Counted from the first letter of the stretch, positions 8,167 to 16,727 are shown. The stretch is 64,000 nucleotides of DNA from Paractinoplanes durhamensis (GCF_016862175.1 NZ_BOML01000046.1:1-64000), one strand, 5' to 3'. Program-made: numbers and translations. Notes: a model not told the origin generated them from the sequence alone.

Positions 8167-9393
8167 TCAGACCACCGCCCCAGCCGGCGGCTCCCACCAG
8201 GCTTCTGCTTCCGCCGCCGTCGTCCAGCAGGGCGAAGCGATCGGGTAAGGCGAAGCCGGCCGGCCAACCGAAGCCGCCAGGCCAGGCGAAACCGTCCGGC
8301 CAGGCGAAACCGTCCGGCCAGGCGAAACCGTCCGGCCAGGCGAAACCGGCCGGCCAGGCGAAACCGCCAGGCCAGGCGAAACCGGCCGGCCAAGCGAAAC
8401 CGCCAGGCCAGGCGAAACCGGCCGGCCAGGCGAAACCGTCCGGCCAAGCGAAGCCGCCAGGCCAGGCGAAACCGGCCGGCCAAGCGAAACCGCCAGGTAA
8501 GGCGGAACGGACGGAAACCGGATCATGCGCGAGCCGGGAGCAGAGACGGCTCGCAGGCCGAGGATCGAGACAGCGCGCAGGCCGGAGGCCGGGACGGCGC
8601 GCAAGGCGGGAGTGGGAACGGCGCGCAAAGCCGGTGACGGGACGGCGCGCAGGGCGGGGGTGGGCGTTGGCTCGGGGGTGGTTGTGGTGGGGGGTTCGGG
8701 GGTGGTGGTTCTGGTGGGTGGGGGTGGGATGGTGGACGGGCGGAGGGTTACGCCCGGCATCCACATGGTTATTTCCTTCGGGCGGGCGGCGGCGCCCCGG
8801 CCCCGGGCCAGGACCGTCACCTTGCGGCGGCGCAGCCGGCCCCGGCCGGCGCCCAAACCCTCCCAGCGGCCCTCGGTGACGCGCAGCGTCACGTCAGCGC
8901 CGTCCCACTGGCCGAACGGCACCAGCACACAGCCCCGCTGCCGGGCCCGGGCGGCGAGCCGGCCGGCCACGGTCGCGGCTATCGGGCCGGGCACGGCGGT
9001 GACCACCACGTCGACGCCGTCGATCAGCGCGGCCACCACGGTGGGCCAGTCGGGGCCGGGGTTGGGCACGAGCGCGAGTCGTTCCAGGACGATGCCGCTC
9101 TCCTGAGCGGCGAGCGCGCCCAGGGCCGGCACCCCGACCACCGCGCACCAGGAACCGGCCCGCGATGCCTCGGCCAGCAGCGCGAGCATCAGCGACGTGC
9201 CGCCGCCGGCCGGCGCCGCGCGCCCGGTGGCGACCGAGACGGTGCTCCCCCGGCGCAGCCCACGGCCGGGCAGCAGACCGCTCAGCTCGGGCGCCACCGG
9301 CAACACCCGGTGCACGCCCGGTTCATCGGTCTCCCCCGCCGTCCGGATCAGCTCCGCGAGGGCGGCCGCACCGTTGATCATGCGTCCCGCCAT
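8167..9393 (-). CDS. imuA: ImuA-like RecA-fold mutasome protein
   Basis: RecA/SulA-related accessory of the translesion mutasome, 408 residues from the ATG at 9393 (a second ATG lies at 9381). Residues 1-230 hold the RecA-like core. The P-loop region reads AAPAGGGTSL, so the Walker A lysine is absent and ATP hydrolysis is doubtful. Residues from about 245 on are low complexity: first a degenerate TPALRAVP-type repeat, then about 15 hexapeptides of the SPGRPV/SPGLAV kind, ending in AEAWWEPPAG. ImuB follows after one base. The tail length is probably variable between strains because the underlying DNA is a regular 18-bp array. Confidence 0.85.
   Translation of the reverse strand: MAGRMINGAAALAELIRTAGETDEPGVHRVLPVAPELSGLLPGRGLRRGSTVSVATGRAAPAGGGTSLMLALLAEASRAGSWCAVVGVPALGALAAQESGIVLERLALVPNPGPDWPTVVAALIDGVDVVVTAVPGPIAATVAGRLAARARQRGCVLVPFGQWDGADVTLRVTEGRWEGLGAGRGRLRRRKVTVLARGRGAAARPKEITMWMPGVTLRPSTIPPPPTRTTTPEPPTTTTPEPTPTPALRAVPSPALRAVPTPALRAVPASGLRAVSILGLRAVSAPGSRMIRFPSVPPYLAVSLGRPVSPGLAASLGRTVSPGRPVSPGLAVSLGRPVSPGLAVSPGRPVSPGRTVSPGRTVSPGRTVSPGLAASVGRPASPYPIASPCWTTAAEAEAWWEPPAGAVV
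8245..8514. repeat. in-frame 18-bp coding array in imuA
   Basis: Fifteen consecutive 18-bp units with exact register, from 8245 to 8514; typical units are GCCAGGCGAAACCGTCCG and GCCAAGCGAAACCGCCAG. The period is a multiple of three, so copy-number change adds or removes hexapeptides without shifting the frame. It also keeps other frames open, which explains the spurious long open frames here. Confidence 0.97.
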
Positions 9394-9701
9394 CGTTGCC
9401 CCGCTCCGTGTCACCAGTGTTCCCACCCGTCCGCAGATCAGACGGGCCCTACCAGGCCGAACAGCCGCCCCCAGCGCGGCGGTCAACTACTCACCGACCG
9501 CCGACGCGGACGGCCGGCCAAGCCGAACCAGCCGGCCAACGCCGGTAACGTGGATCGCTCGTCCGCAGCGGGCAGGCCGCAGGAGCCTGGCGGCCCGGGC
9601 CGCCTCGGCCGTCAGCGTCTTTGGTTACCGGGCAGCCTGCTCGGATCGAGTCGGCCGACCATGCAGCGGCCGGCCTGATGCGGCGCGAAAAGAATGGGTG
9701 G
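9394..9701. other. intergenic, HEPN gene to imuA
   Basis: About 300 bp between two minus-strand genes. I find no convincing gene, LexA box, terminator or PafBC-type motif. Short open frames have no ribosome binding site and unusual composition. It may hold an imuA-proximal promoter that I cannot recognise. Confidence 0.5.
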
Positions 9702-10202
9702 TCAGGCGGCCAGGGGTGGCTGGTAGCTCACGCCCAGGGAGGACTCGACGACCGCTACGAACTGTTCGGCTGCTCGCAACAGGTCGTCGGCCTCTCGGGG
9801 GCTTACCACCCTCGGGATGCCGGCCTCGGCGGCTGCTCGTTTGGTGGCGCCCAGGGCGAAATAGCTTGCCCAGTCGCCGAACTCGGGGGCCACCAGCACC
9901 AGCAGGGACCAGACGCTGGTCACCCGGCTTCGGCGGGTGGGGGCGGCGGGGCGGGCGCGGGCCGCGAGGATCGCGGCGGCGGCTCGCAGGGCGGCCAGGT
10001 GGGCCGCGGCGTAGCGGAGGCCGTCGGGGCGGGTCAGGGCCGCCTCGGTCAGGCCCTGCCGGGCTATCACCAGCAGCTGGGCCGGGGTGCGGTGCGGCAG
10101 CATGTGCGCCGGGACCGTGGGGGCCTCCGTCTGGACGGCCGCGGTCGGCGCGTGCGCCAAGCCGGGAACCTGCCGAAGGCCCGGCGCCGTATTGCTCGCC
10201 AT
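9702..10202 (-). CDS. SAV_6107-family HEPN-domain protein
   Basis: A 166-residue helical protein matching the SAV_6107 HEPN group. HEPN proteins are often RNases or toxin-like nucleases using R-x4-6-H; here RYAAAH (Arg63-His68) fits. The start is the ATG at 10202, preceded by GAGGAGAA; the frame stays open upstream to 10523 but has no ribosome site there. It is the first gene after a promoter with PafBC-type and LexA-type elements and lies upstream of imuA in the same orientation, so a role in damage-induced RNA cleavage or stress arrest is plausible but unproven. Confidence 0.75.
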   Translation of the reverse strand: MASNTAPGLRQVPGLAHAPTAAVQTEAPTVPAHMLPHRTPAQLLVIARQGLTEAALTRPDGLRYAAAHLAALRAAAAILAARARPAAPTRRSRVTSVWSLLVLVAPEFGDWASYFALGATKRAAAEAGIPRVVSPREADDLLRAAEQFVAVVESSLGVSYQPPLAA

Positions 10203-10534
10203 AGGTCGTTCTCCTCGCGTATCTCGCATCCGACGTGCCGGGGTCGAACCGAATCCGCTGCGGAGGAAGACGCAGCTGCCCTTGGGGGGCGAACCGGCCG
10301 GGTGCGAAGCTTCCCCACACCGCACCCGGCCGGAACTGGCGGCGGGTCCGCCGCCCGCCTCCCGGGGGTCGGGGGGTGACGGACGGCGGTCCTGCCTTGT
10401 CTTGAGGGCACCGGACCCGCGAATGCCCGGAACCTCATGTGCAGCACTTCGCGGGTGCCGCACCCGGGGGCCGTGCCGCGAAACATCGCTCCCGGCGTCA
10501 GAGCGAGCGCTCGGAGCCTTCAAAGAAGAGGCTT
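10203..10534 (-). other. long structured 5' leader of the HEPN gene
   Basis: Untranslated stretch of about 330 nt between the predicted damage promoter and the HEPN start. It contains a perfect 13-bp stem with a 14-nt loop (10294-10306 pairing with 10321-10333), a 6-bp GCTGCG/CGCAGC hairpin near 10255-10278, and a short GGGTGC/GCACCC dyad near 10450-10465. No stop interrupts the HEPN frame between 10202 and 10523, so an N-terminal extension cannot be excluded. A tRNA-like T-loop was examined and rejected. Confidence 0.5.
10294..10333 (-). other. 13-bp hairpin in the leader
   Basis: CCGGCCGGGTGCG pairs perfectly with CGCACCCGGCCGG across a 14-nt loop. No U-tract follows, so it is either a Rho-independent-like actinobacterial terminator/attenuator or a stabilising leader structure. 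Confidence 0.55.
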
Positions 10535-10550
10535 TCGAACATCCGTTCTA
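10535..10550. promoter_or_regulatory. LexA (SOS) box
   Basis: TCGAACATCCGTTCTA differs at one base from the actinobacterial LexA consensus TCGAAC-N4-GTTCGA. It begins 10 bases downstream of the -10 hexamer of the adjacent PafBC-type promoter, so bound LexA would cover the transcription start. The regulated gene is the minus-strand HEPN gene and possibly the mutasome genes beyond it. Confidence 0.75.
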
Positions 10551-10560
10551 ACTACGGAGA

Positions 10561-10583
10561 AGACTAGCACTGCTGTACGACAA
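10561..10583 (-). promoter_or_regulatory. PafBC/RecA-NDp-type promoter
   Basis: On the minus strand: TTGTCGTAC, exactly 8 bases, then TAGTCT. The known actinobacterial DNA-damage promoter is TTGTCRGTG-N8-TAnnnT; the TTGTCR core, spacing and -10 match and the GTG part does not. Transcription would start near 10554, next to the LexA box. Confidence 0.6.
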
Positions 10584-10595
10584 AAATGCAACCCC

Positions 10596-11717
10596 TCAGG
10601 TGGACACCGGCGAAGGCGCCGGCACGACCGCGGGCGGGCGCCGCGAGACGAACGGCGAAAGCCTCGGCCGGCGCCGGGCGGCCAGGTCCTCCACCCAGCC
10701 GAACGCGAGCACCGCCACGCCCAGCAGGGCCGACATCACGGCCAGGCCGGCCAGCGCGGCCGGCCAGTGGGACGAGACGCCCGGCCAGGGCGCGCCCCAG
10801 GCCGGCGCCGAGCCCGCCCCGAGCGGTTCGCAGAGGTGCACGGCGACCACCAGGGCCGCGACGTGCCACAGGTAGATGGTCACCGCCCGGTTGTTGACCA
10901 GCGAGACGAACCCGCCGACCGGCCGGAGCCGGTCCATCCACCCCATCGGCGGCGCCCAGCGGAGCAGCACGAGCACGAACCCGAACATGTAGACCGGCCA
11001 CGCGATCGGCAGCGCGTGCGGGGCGAACTCGCCGTCGACCGGATGCCGCCACGCCCAGGCCGACGCGCCGGCGACGCAGGCCACCGCCACGCCGAGCACG
11101 ACCGGCGCGCGCAGCCGGGCGAGATCACCCTCGCGGTGCGCGATGCCCAGCACCCAGAACGTCCCGTACGTGAAGATGTTCTGCAGCACCCAGAAGACCT
11201 CGACGCTGAAGATCCCCTGGTAGCCGAAGAGCAGCAGCAGGCAGACGAACGGCAGCAGCACGGCCGGGAGATTCCACAAGCGATAGAGACGCAGCAGCCA
11301 CGGCGAGAGAAGCACGAGCCAGACGTACGTGTAGATGTACCAGAGCACGCCGGCCCCCAGGTGCTCGCCGAATTCGCTGGCCGGCGGCAGCCCCACCGGC
11401 ACGGCCCAGAGCAGCAGCGACGACCATCCGGGCCGGTCCGGCCAGCCACGGTAGAACATCAGCGGCACCAGGATCAGGCCCATCAGCCAGACCGCGGGCA
11501 GCAGCCGGCGCAGGCGGTTACGCACCGCGCGCCCGGCGTCCCGGTCCACCGACCTGGCCATGAGCGACCCGCCGAGCGCGAACATCACCCCCATCGCCGG
11601 GAAGGCGAGCTGCAGGGCGACCACGGACATGAACGAGTGGTGCAGCACCACCCGGATCAGCGCCAGCGCCCGCAAGAAGTCGAAATACCGATCACGGCCG
11701 GACACCGACACGTACAC
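10596..11717 (-). CDS. acyltransferase 3 family membrane protein
   Basis: Integral membrane O-acyltransferase of the acyltransferase-3 family, 373 residues and about ten hydrophobic helices. The N-terminus DRYFDFLRALALIRVVLHHSF matches the family start (R-x-x-D-x-L-R-A...H), with the catalytic-region histidine in VVLHHS. It starts with GTG. Family members acylate cell-wall sugars, lipids or antibiotics; neighbours do not reveal the substrate. It ends just before the damage promoter of the next operon. Confidence 0.85.
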   Translation of the reverse strand: MYVSVSGRDRYFDFLRALALIRVVLHHSFMSVVALQLAFPAMGVMFALGGSLMARSVDRDAGRAVRNRLRRLLPAVWLMGLILVPLMFYRGWPDRPGWSSLLLWAVPVGLPPASEFGEHLGAGVLWYIYTYVWLVLLSPWLLRLYRLWNLPAVLLPFVCLLLLFGYQGIFSVEVFWVLQNIFTYGTFWVLGIAHREGDLARLRAPVVLGVAVACVAGASAWAWRHPVDGEFAPHALPIAWPVYMFGFVLVLLRWAPPMGWMDRLRPVGGFVSLVNNRAVTIYLWHVAALVVAVHLCEPLGAGSAPAWGAPWPGVSSHWPAALAGLAVMSALLGVAVLAFGWVEDLAARRRPRLSPFVSRRPPAVVPAPSPVST

Positions 11718-11762
11718 CCCCGAATTTGAAGTTTCAGGGATGTTAATCGATACGTAAGAAAG

Positions 11763-13712
11763 TCAGACGCCGCCGACGTGGATCACCGGGCGGCGTTCGA
11801 TGTCGGGTTCGGTCTTGCGGATGATCTCGCGGACCACCGGGGCCGTGTCGCCGCGGCCGAGCAGCAGGTAGCGGAACAGGTGGACCAGCGGGCTGCCCTC
11901 GGCCCAGGCGAAATAGCAGTGCGGGCGGACGCCGGTGGCGTCCCGCAGGGCGAGCAGCACCGCGGCGATCGCGTTCGGCGCGGCCGGGCTCTGCACCCGC
12001 AGCACCCGGTGGCCGCCGACGTCGGCGCCGTGCACCTGGAGCACCTCGCTGAACTCGGACGGGTCGGCCACCGCGACCTCGAGGAAGAGGATGTCGTTGC
12101 GACCCGGCACCGGGTTCATCCGGCGCTGCTCGTCCTCCTTGTGCGCGTACTCGGCCGAGTCGCCGGCCTCCCGCCGGTTGGCGACGATGTCGAGCTCGCC
12201 GTCGTTGGCGATGGAGTCGGCGATGTAGGTGCGCGCGACCTCGTCGAACTCGATCCGCTCGGCCCGCAGCTCGGTGGTGCGGCTGACCCGGGAGATTAGC
12301 GAGACCAGGATGATCCCGGCGACGAACACGGCGGAGATCGCGATGCCGTCCGGCTTCTCGATGATGTTGTCGCCCAGGGCGTACAGCAAAATGAGGGTGA
12401 GGATCGCGAAGCCGGCGGCGGCTCGCCGGTGTTGCGCCCGCCAGGCGGAGATCGTGACCGCGACCGCGCCGGAGACCATCATCGCCAGGATGCCGGTCGC
12501 ATAGGCACCGGCCTGCGCGTTGACGTCGGCCCCGAAGGCGATCGTGATGCCGATGCTGATCACGGTGTAGACCAGCACGACCGGGCGGACGGCCCGGCCC
12601 CACTCCGGCGCCATGCCGTAACCGGGCAGGTAGCGCGGCACGATGTTGATCAGGCCGGCCATCGCCGAGGCGCCCGCGAACCAGAGGATGAGGACGCTGC
12701 TGATGTCGTAGGCGGTGCCGAAGACCTCGCCGAGCTTCTCGTGCGCCAGGAAGGCGAGGGCCCGGCCGTTCGCCGCGCCGCCGGGCTGGAACTCGTCCGC
12801 CGGGATCAGCACGGTCGTCACGAACGACGTGGCGATCAGGTAGACGCTCATGATCAGCGCGGCCGTGGTGAGCAGTTTGCGGGTGTTGCGGACCCGTTCC
12901 TCCATGGTGGCCGCCTTGATCAGCGGCATCATGCTGACCCCGGTCTCGAAGCCGGACAGGCCGAGCACCAGCGCCGGGAAAGCGAGAATCGCCGGTCCGA
13001 GGAAATTGCCGTGCGACGAGGTGAGCGAGGAGGTCCAGGCGGAGAAGGCGCCCGGCGTGGTGAAGACGTCGACCAGGCCGACCACCGTGATCACCGCGTT
13101 GAGCAGCAGGAACACCGCGACCAGCGGGATCGCCACGCCGACGGCTTCGCTGAAGCCGAGCAGAAAGACAAAACCGAGAACCAGGAGCAGAACCACGGTG
13201 ATGAGTACGGCGTGACCGTGCAGGAAACTCGGCAGATACGGATTTTCCGTCATATGGACGGTGGCATCCGCGGCCGACAGGGTGATCGTGATGATCCACG
13301 AGGTGCACACGAACCCGAGCAGAACCAGCACGAACAGCTTGCCCCGCCAGAACGGCAGCAGGTGTTCGAGCATCGCCACCGAGCCCTGCCCGTGCGGGCT
13401 CTCCTGGGCCACCCGCCGGTACATCGGCAGCATGCCGAACAGGGTCAGCGCCACGATCAGCAGCGTCGCGAGCGGCGAGAGCGCACCGGCGGCGAGGGCC
13501 GCGATGGCCGGCAGATAGGACAGTGTGGAGAAGTAGTCGACCCCGGTCAGGCACATGACCTTCCACCAGGGCTGCTCATGATCGGTCCGGGCCGCCTCCG
13601 GGCCGACCGGCTGCACCTGGTGGGCGAGCAGCCAGCGGCTCAGCGCGTGTTGCGGCACGTGCGGATGGACCGGGCTGTCCACCACCGCCGGCACGTTGAT
13701 CTCGGTGCTCAT
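11763..13712 (-). CDS. APC-superfamily amino acid permease
   Basis: Polytopic transporter of 649 residues. About 12 hydrophobic segments run from residue 55 to 480, starting at WWKVMCLTGVDYFSTLSYLP, a typical APC/KUP-like first helix with an unwound centre. A 160-residue hydrophilic C-terminal domain follows. The true start is the ATG giving MSTEINVP; upstream in-frame codons are antisense to the divergent SDR gene. Only 39 bp separate the two start codons. The substrate cannot be assigned. Confidence 0.85.
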   Translation of the reverse strand: MSTEINVPAVVDSPVHPHVPQHALSRWLLAHQVQPVGPEAARTDHEQPWWKVMCLTGVDYFSTLSYLPAIAALAAGALSPLATLLIVALTLFGMLPMYRRVAQESPHGQGSVAMLEHLLPFWRGKLFVLVLLGFVCTSWIITITLSAADATVHMTENPYLPSFLHGHAVLITVVLLLVLGFVFLLGFSEAVGVAIPLVAVFLLLNAVITVVGLVDVFTTPGAFSAWTSSLTSSHGNFLGPAILAFPALVLGLSGFETGVSMMPLIKAATMEERVRNTRKLLTTAALIMSVYLIATSFVTTVLIPADEFQPGGAANGRALAFLAHEKLGEVFGTAYDISSVLILWFAGASAMAGLINIVPRYLPGYGMAPEWGRAVRPVVLVYTVISIGITIAFGADVNAQAGAYATGILAMMVSGAVAVTISAWRAQHRRAAAGFAILTLILLYALGDNIIEKPDGIAISAVFVAGIILVSLISRVSRTTELRAERIEFDEVARTYIADSIANDGELDIVANRREAGDSAEYAHKEDEQRRMNPVPGRNDILFLEVAVADPSEFSEVLQVHGADVGGHRVLRVQSPAAPNAIAAVLLALRDATGVRPHCYFAWAEGSPLVHLFRYLLLGRGDTAPVVREIIRKTEPDIERRPVIHVGGV

Positions 13713-13751
13713 CCGCTCCCCGATCGTGAGTTCAGGTGCCAGGATGCACCC

Positions 13752-14564
13752 ATGGACCGGACAGTAGTCATCACAGGTGCCAGCTCCGGCGTGGGCCTGG
13801 CCGCCGCCGAACAACTGGCCGCGCAGGGCGATCAGGTGGTCGTCGTCGGGCGCAACCCCGAGCGACTCGCTGCCGCCGTCGCGAAGGTACGGCAGGCGGG
13901 CAACGGGCGTGAACCGGGGCAGTTCCGGGCTGATTTCGAATCGCTCAAGCAGGTCCGGGAGCTGGCCGCGCACCTGCTCGACACGTACCCGAAGATCGAT
14001 GTCCTGGCCGACAACGCGGGCGGCATGATCGCCGGTCACCGGCGGACCGAGGACGGCTACGAAGCCACCATCCAGGGCAATCATCTGGGCCCCTTCCTGC
14101 TCACCAACCTGCTGCGCGAGCGGCTGGCCGGCGGCCGGGTGGTCAGCACCGCCTCGGACGCGCATCGGTCCGGCCGCCCCGACCCGGCCAACTTCGCCGG
14201 CGACGAGAAAACCTACAAAGCCTTCCGGACGTACGGCGGTGCCAAGTCGGCGAACATTCTCTTCGCGGCCGAGGCGGCCCGCCGCTGGCCGGACATCACC
14301 AGCGTGAGCTTCCATCCGGGGGTGGTCCGCACCAACTTCGGCGACGGCACCCTGACCCGGCTGTTCTACCGGTTCGCGCCGTTCCTGGTCACCCCGGAGA
14401 AGGCCGGTGCGCTGCTGGTCTGGCTGGCCACCGCGCCCAAGGAGGATCTGGTCGACGGCGGTTACTACGTGGGGCACGACGTGAAGAAGCCAGCTTCACA
14501 CGCGGCCGACCCGGTCGCATCGGCCAAATTATGGGCAGCGAGCGAAGACGCCGTGGGGATATAA
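13752..14564 (+). CDS. short-chain dehydrogenase/reductase
   Basis: NAD(P)-dependent SDR of 270 residues. Visible motifs are the cofactor loop TGASSGVG (residues 8-15), NAGG, and the catalytic YGGAK. The GRNPER segment after strand 2 suggests NADP preference. It resembles the retinol dehydrogenase/oxidoreductase subgroup with an HPGVVRTNFG loop. It opens the long plus-strand run and is followed after 7 bp by an aldo/keto reductase gene. Longer in-frame starts lie antisense to the permease and are rejected. Confidence 0.88.
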   Translation: MDRTVVITGASSGVGLAAAEQLAAQGDQVVVVGRNPERLAAAVAKVRQAGNGREPGQFRADFESLKQVRELAAHLLDTYPKIDVLADNAGGMIAGHRRTEDGYEATIQGNHLGPFLLTNLLRERLAGGRVVSTASDAHRSGRPDPANFAGDEKTYKAFRTYGGAKSANILFAAEAARRWPDITSVSFHPGVVRTNFGDGTLTRLFYRFAPFLVTPEKAGALLVWLATAPKEDLVDGGYYVGHDVKKPASHAADPVASAKLWAASEDAVGI

Positions 14565-14571
14565 AACCGGG

Positions 14572-15573
14572 ATGAGATACCGGACTCTCGGCCCGAGCGG
14601 CCTTCGTGTGTCGGAGTTGATCCTCGGTGCGATGACCTTCGGCGAGCAGGGTGGCGTCGGCGCGCCGATCGAGGAGTGCCGCAAGATCCTCGACGCGTAT
14701 GCGGAGGCCGGCGGCAACACCGTCGACACCGCGATCAACTACCGGGACGGGCAGAGCGAGCAGATCCTCGGCGAGCTGCTGGCCGGCCGCCGCGAGTCGT
14801 TCGTGCTGTCCAGCAAATACACGGCGACCCGCAACCCGGACGACGCGAACGCCGGCGGCAACGCCCGGAAGAACCTGCGTGCCTCGCTGGAGACCAGCCT
14901 GCGCCGGCTGCGCACCGACTACCTCGACATCTACTGGGTGCACGTGTGGGATTCGGGCACCCCGATCGAGGAGACGATGCGGGCGCTCGACGATGCCGTA
15001 CGCTCCGGAAAGGTGCTTTATGTCGGCATCTCGGATGCGCCGGCCTGGGTGATCGCGCGCGGCCAGACCCTCGCCGAGCTGCGCGGATGGTCGCCGTTCA
15101 CGGCGCTGCAGATGCCCTACAACGTGATCGACCGCGACATCGAGCGCGAGCTGCTGCCGATGGCCGAGTCGCTCGGCCTCGCGGTCACCGCCTGGAGCCC
15201 GCTGGCCGGCGGCATCCTCTCCGGCAAATACACCGACAAGTCGGTCACCGGCCGGCACAAACCGGAGAACATCGACGAGCGGCAGTTCGCCGCCGCGGCC
15301 GCCGTGCAGAAGGTCGCCGACGAGGTCGGCGCCACCCCGTCGCAGGTGGCGATCGCCTGGACCGCCGCCCGCTCGGCGGCGATCGTCCCGATCATCGGTG
15401 CCCGCTCGCTCGCCCAGCTCACCGACAACCTCGGCGCGGTCGACGTGACGCTGACCGCCGAGCAGGTCGGCGCGCTGGCCGCGGCGACCGACTTCAGCCT
15501 GGGTTTCCCGCACGACTTCATCAACGGCATTGCGCCGTGGGTCTTCGGCAAGGGCATGATCGGGAAAGAATGA
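14572..15573 (+). CDS. aldo/keto reductase
   Basis: AKR of 333 residues with a (beta/alpha)8 pattern, close to the voltage-gated K+ channel beta-subunit/general-stress group (MRYRTLGPSGLRVSELILGAM). The catalytic tetrad is visible: Asp and Tyr in DTAINYRDG, Lys in LSSKYT, His in YWVHVWDSG. The C-terminal cofactor segment IVPIIGARSLAQL is present. Its stop overlaps the next ATG. Confidence 0.9.
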   Translation: MRYRTLGPSGLRVSELILGAMTFGEQGGVGAPIEECRKILDAYAEAGGNTVDTAINYRDGQSEQILGELLAGRRESFVLSSKYTATRNPDDANAGGNARKNLRASLETSLRRLRTDYLDIYWVHVWDSGTPIEETMRALDDAVRSGKVLYVGISDAPAWVIARGQTLAELRGWSPFTALQMPYNVIDRDIERELLPMAESLGLAVTAWSPLAGGILSGKYTDKSVTGRHKPENIDERQFAAAAAVQKVADEVGATPSQVAIAWTAARSAAIVPIIGARSLAQLTDNLGAVDVTLTAEQVGALAAATDFSLGFPHDFINGIAPWVFGKGMIGKE

Positions 15574-16052
15574 GCGACATGGAAAAACACCCCAACGTGG
15601 TCGCGGTCCGGGATGCCCTGGACGCGGCCGGCGCGCACGGCATCCAGGTGGTCGTGCTGGACGACGCCGTGCACACCGCGGCCGCGGCGGCCGAGGCCCT
15701 CGGGGTCGAGACCGGCCAGATCGCGAACTCGCTGATCTTCGACGCGGACGGCGAGCCGCTGCTGGTGCTGACCTCGGGTGCGCACCGGGTGGACACGGCC
15801 AGGCTGGCCGCCGGGCACGGCATCGCCAAGCTGCGCCGGGCCACGCCGGAGTTCGTCCGCGAGCACACCGGCCAGCCGATCGGCGGCGTCGCCCCGCTGG
15901 GTCATCCCAAGCCGGTGCGCACGCTCGTCGACACCGCTCTGGAGCAATATGCGGTGATCTGGGCGGCCGGCGGGGTCCCGCGCGCGGTCTTCCCGATCAC
16001 CTACGCCGAGCTGGTCCGGGTCACCGCGGGCACGCCGGCCGAGGTGGCCTGA
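15570..16052 (+). CDS. YbaK/EbsC-family aminoacyl-tRNA deacylase
   Basis: A 160-residue single-domain protein of the YbaK/ProX editing family, which clears mischarged tRNA (for example Cys- or Ala-tRNAPro). Family segments include ANSLIFDADGEPLLVLTSGAHRVD and IGGVAPLGHPKPVRTLVD. ATGA overlap with the AKR gene supports the first ATG; a second ATG three codons on is also possible. Confidence 0.85.
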   Translation: MSDMEKHPNVVAVRDALDAAGAHGIQVVVLDDAVHTAAAAAEALGVETGQIANSLIFDADGEPLLVLTSGAHRVDTARLAAGHGIAKLRRATPEFVREHTGQPIGGVAPLGHPKPVRTLVDTALEQYAVIWAAGGVPRAVFPITYAELVRVTAGTPAEVA

Positions 16053-16058
16053 CGGCCC

Positions 16059-16727
16059 ATGCCGGTCACGCTGCACGTCTGGCGGGTGCCCGGGCGCCGG
16101 GTCGGCGCGGCCATGCTGCGCATCCCGCTGTCTTGGCTGACGGTCAAGAACGTCCGCTTCGCGAAATTCCTGGGGACGGGTACGGGTACGAGTTTCGGCC
16201 CCGGCGATGCCGATCTGACCCGGTATGCGGCGGTGACCGTCAGCGACGACCCGATCGAGCTGCCCGGCTGGGACCGCCTGGCCGTCGCCCGGGCCCGGGT
16301 CGACCTCACCCCGCTGACCAGCCGGGGCACGTGGTCGGGCCGCAAACCGTTCGGCGATCCGAAGCCCGGCAGGAGCGACGGCATGGTCCTCGCCCTGACC
16401 CGGGCCCGGCTGCGGCCGCGGGCGGCGCTGACGTTCTGGCGGGCCGTCCCGCCGGTGGCCCGCGAGCTGCACGCCGCTCCCGGCCTGCTCGCCCGGTTCG
16501 GCATGGGCGAGGCGCCGATCGGCTGGCAGGGCACGGTCAGCGTGTGGCGGGATGCGGCAGACCTGACCCGCTTCGCGTACCGTCAGCCGGAGCACCGCGC
16601 CGTGATCGCACGAACCCCGGCCGCCCGGTGGTATGCCGAGGAGCTGTTCGCACGGTTCGCGGTCGACCGGATCACCGGCGATCGCGCGGTGCTGGGCTGG
16701 CTGGAAGAGGGGCAGACTGAGGTATGA
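16059..16727 (+). CDS. CrtA-like (spheroidene monooxygenase-like) protein
   Basis: A 222-residue protein with the CrtA fold signature: KFLGTGTGTSFGP, LTSRGTWSGRKPF, MVLALTRARLRP, and IGWQGTVSVWRD near the end, all corresponding to segments of proteobacterial spheroidene monooxygenase. CrtA oxygenates carotenoid C2; in actinomycetes these homologues have no firmly proven role. Its location just before CruF/CruG/CrtD-like genes supports a carotenoid end-group oxidation. ATGA overlap with the GNAT gene. Confidence 0.75.
   Translation: MPVTLHVWRVPGRRVGAAMLRIPLSWLTVKNVRFAKFLGTGTGTSFGPGDADLTRYAAVTVSDDPIELPGWDRLAVARARVDLTPLTSRGTWSGRKPFGDPKPGRSDGMVLALTRARLRPRAALTFWRAVPPVARELHAAPGLLARFGMGEAPIGWQGTVSVWRDAADLTRFAYRQPEHRAVIARTPAARWYAEELFARFAVDRITGDRAVLGWLEEGQTEV

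Noticed and set aside
8231..8483. N-terminal extension of ImuB through FRLAGR repeats
   Set aside because: The codons belong to the imuA repeat read in another frame; ImuB homology starts at VRTLLVW.
9757..9766. GAACTGTTC as a LexA box near the HEPN gene
   Set aside because: The half-sites are one base apart instead of four and it lies inside the coding region.
10236..10260. tRNA-like T-loop (GGTTCGACC on the minus strand)
   Set aside because: No acceptor-stem partner, D-arm or anticodon arm can be assembled around it.
12429..13751. Long upstream extension of the SDR frame
   Set aside because: It lies antisense to the permease and the SDR cofactor motif begins right after the ATG at 13752.
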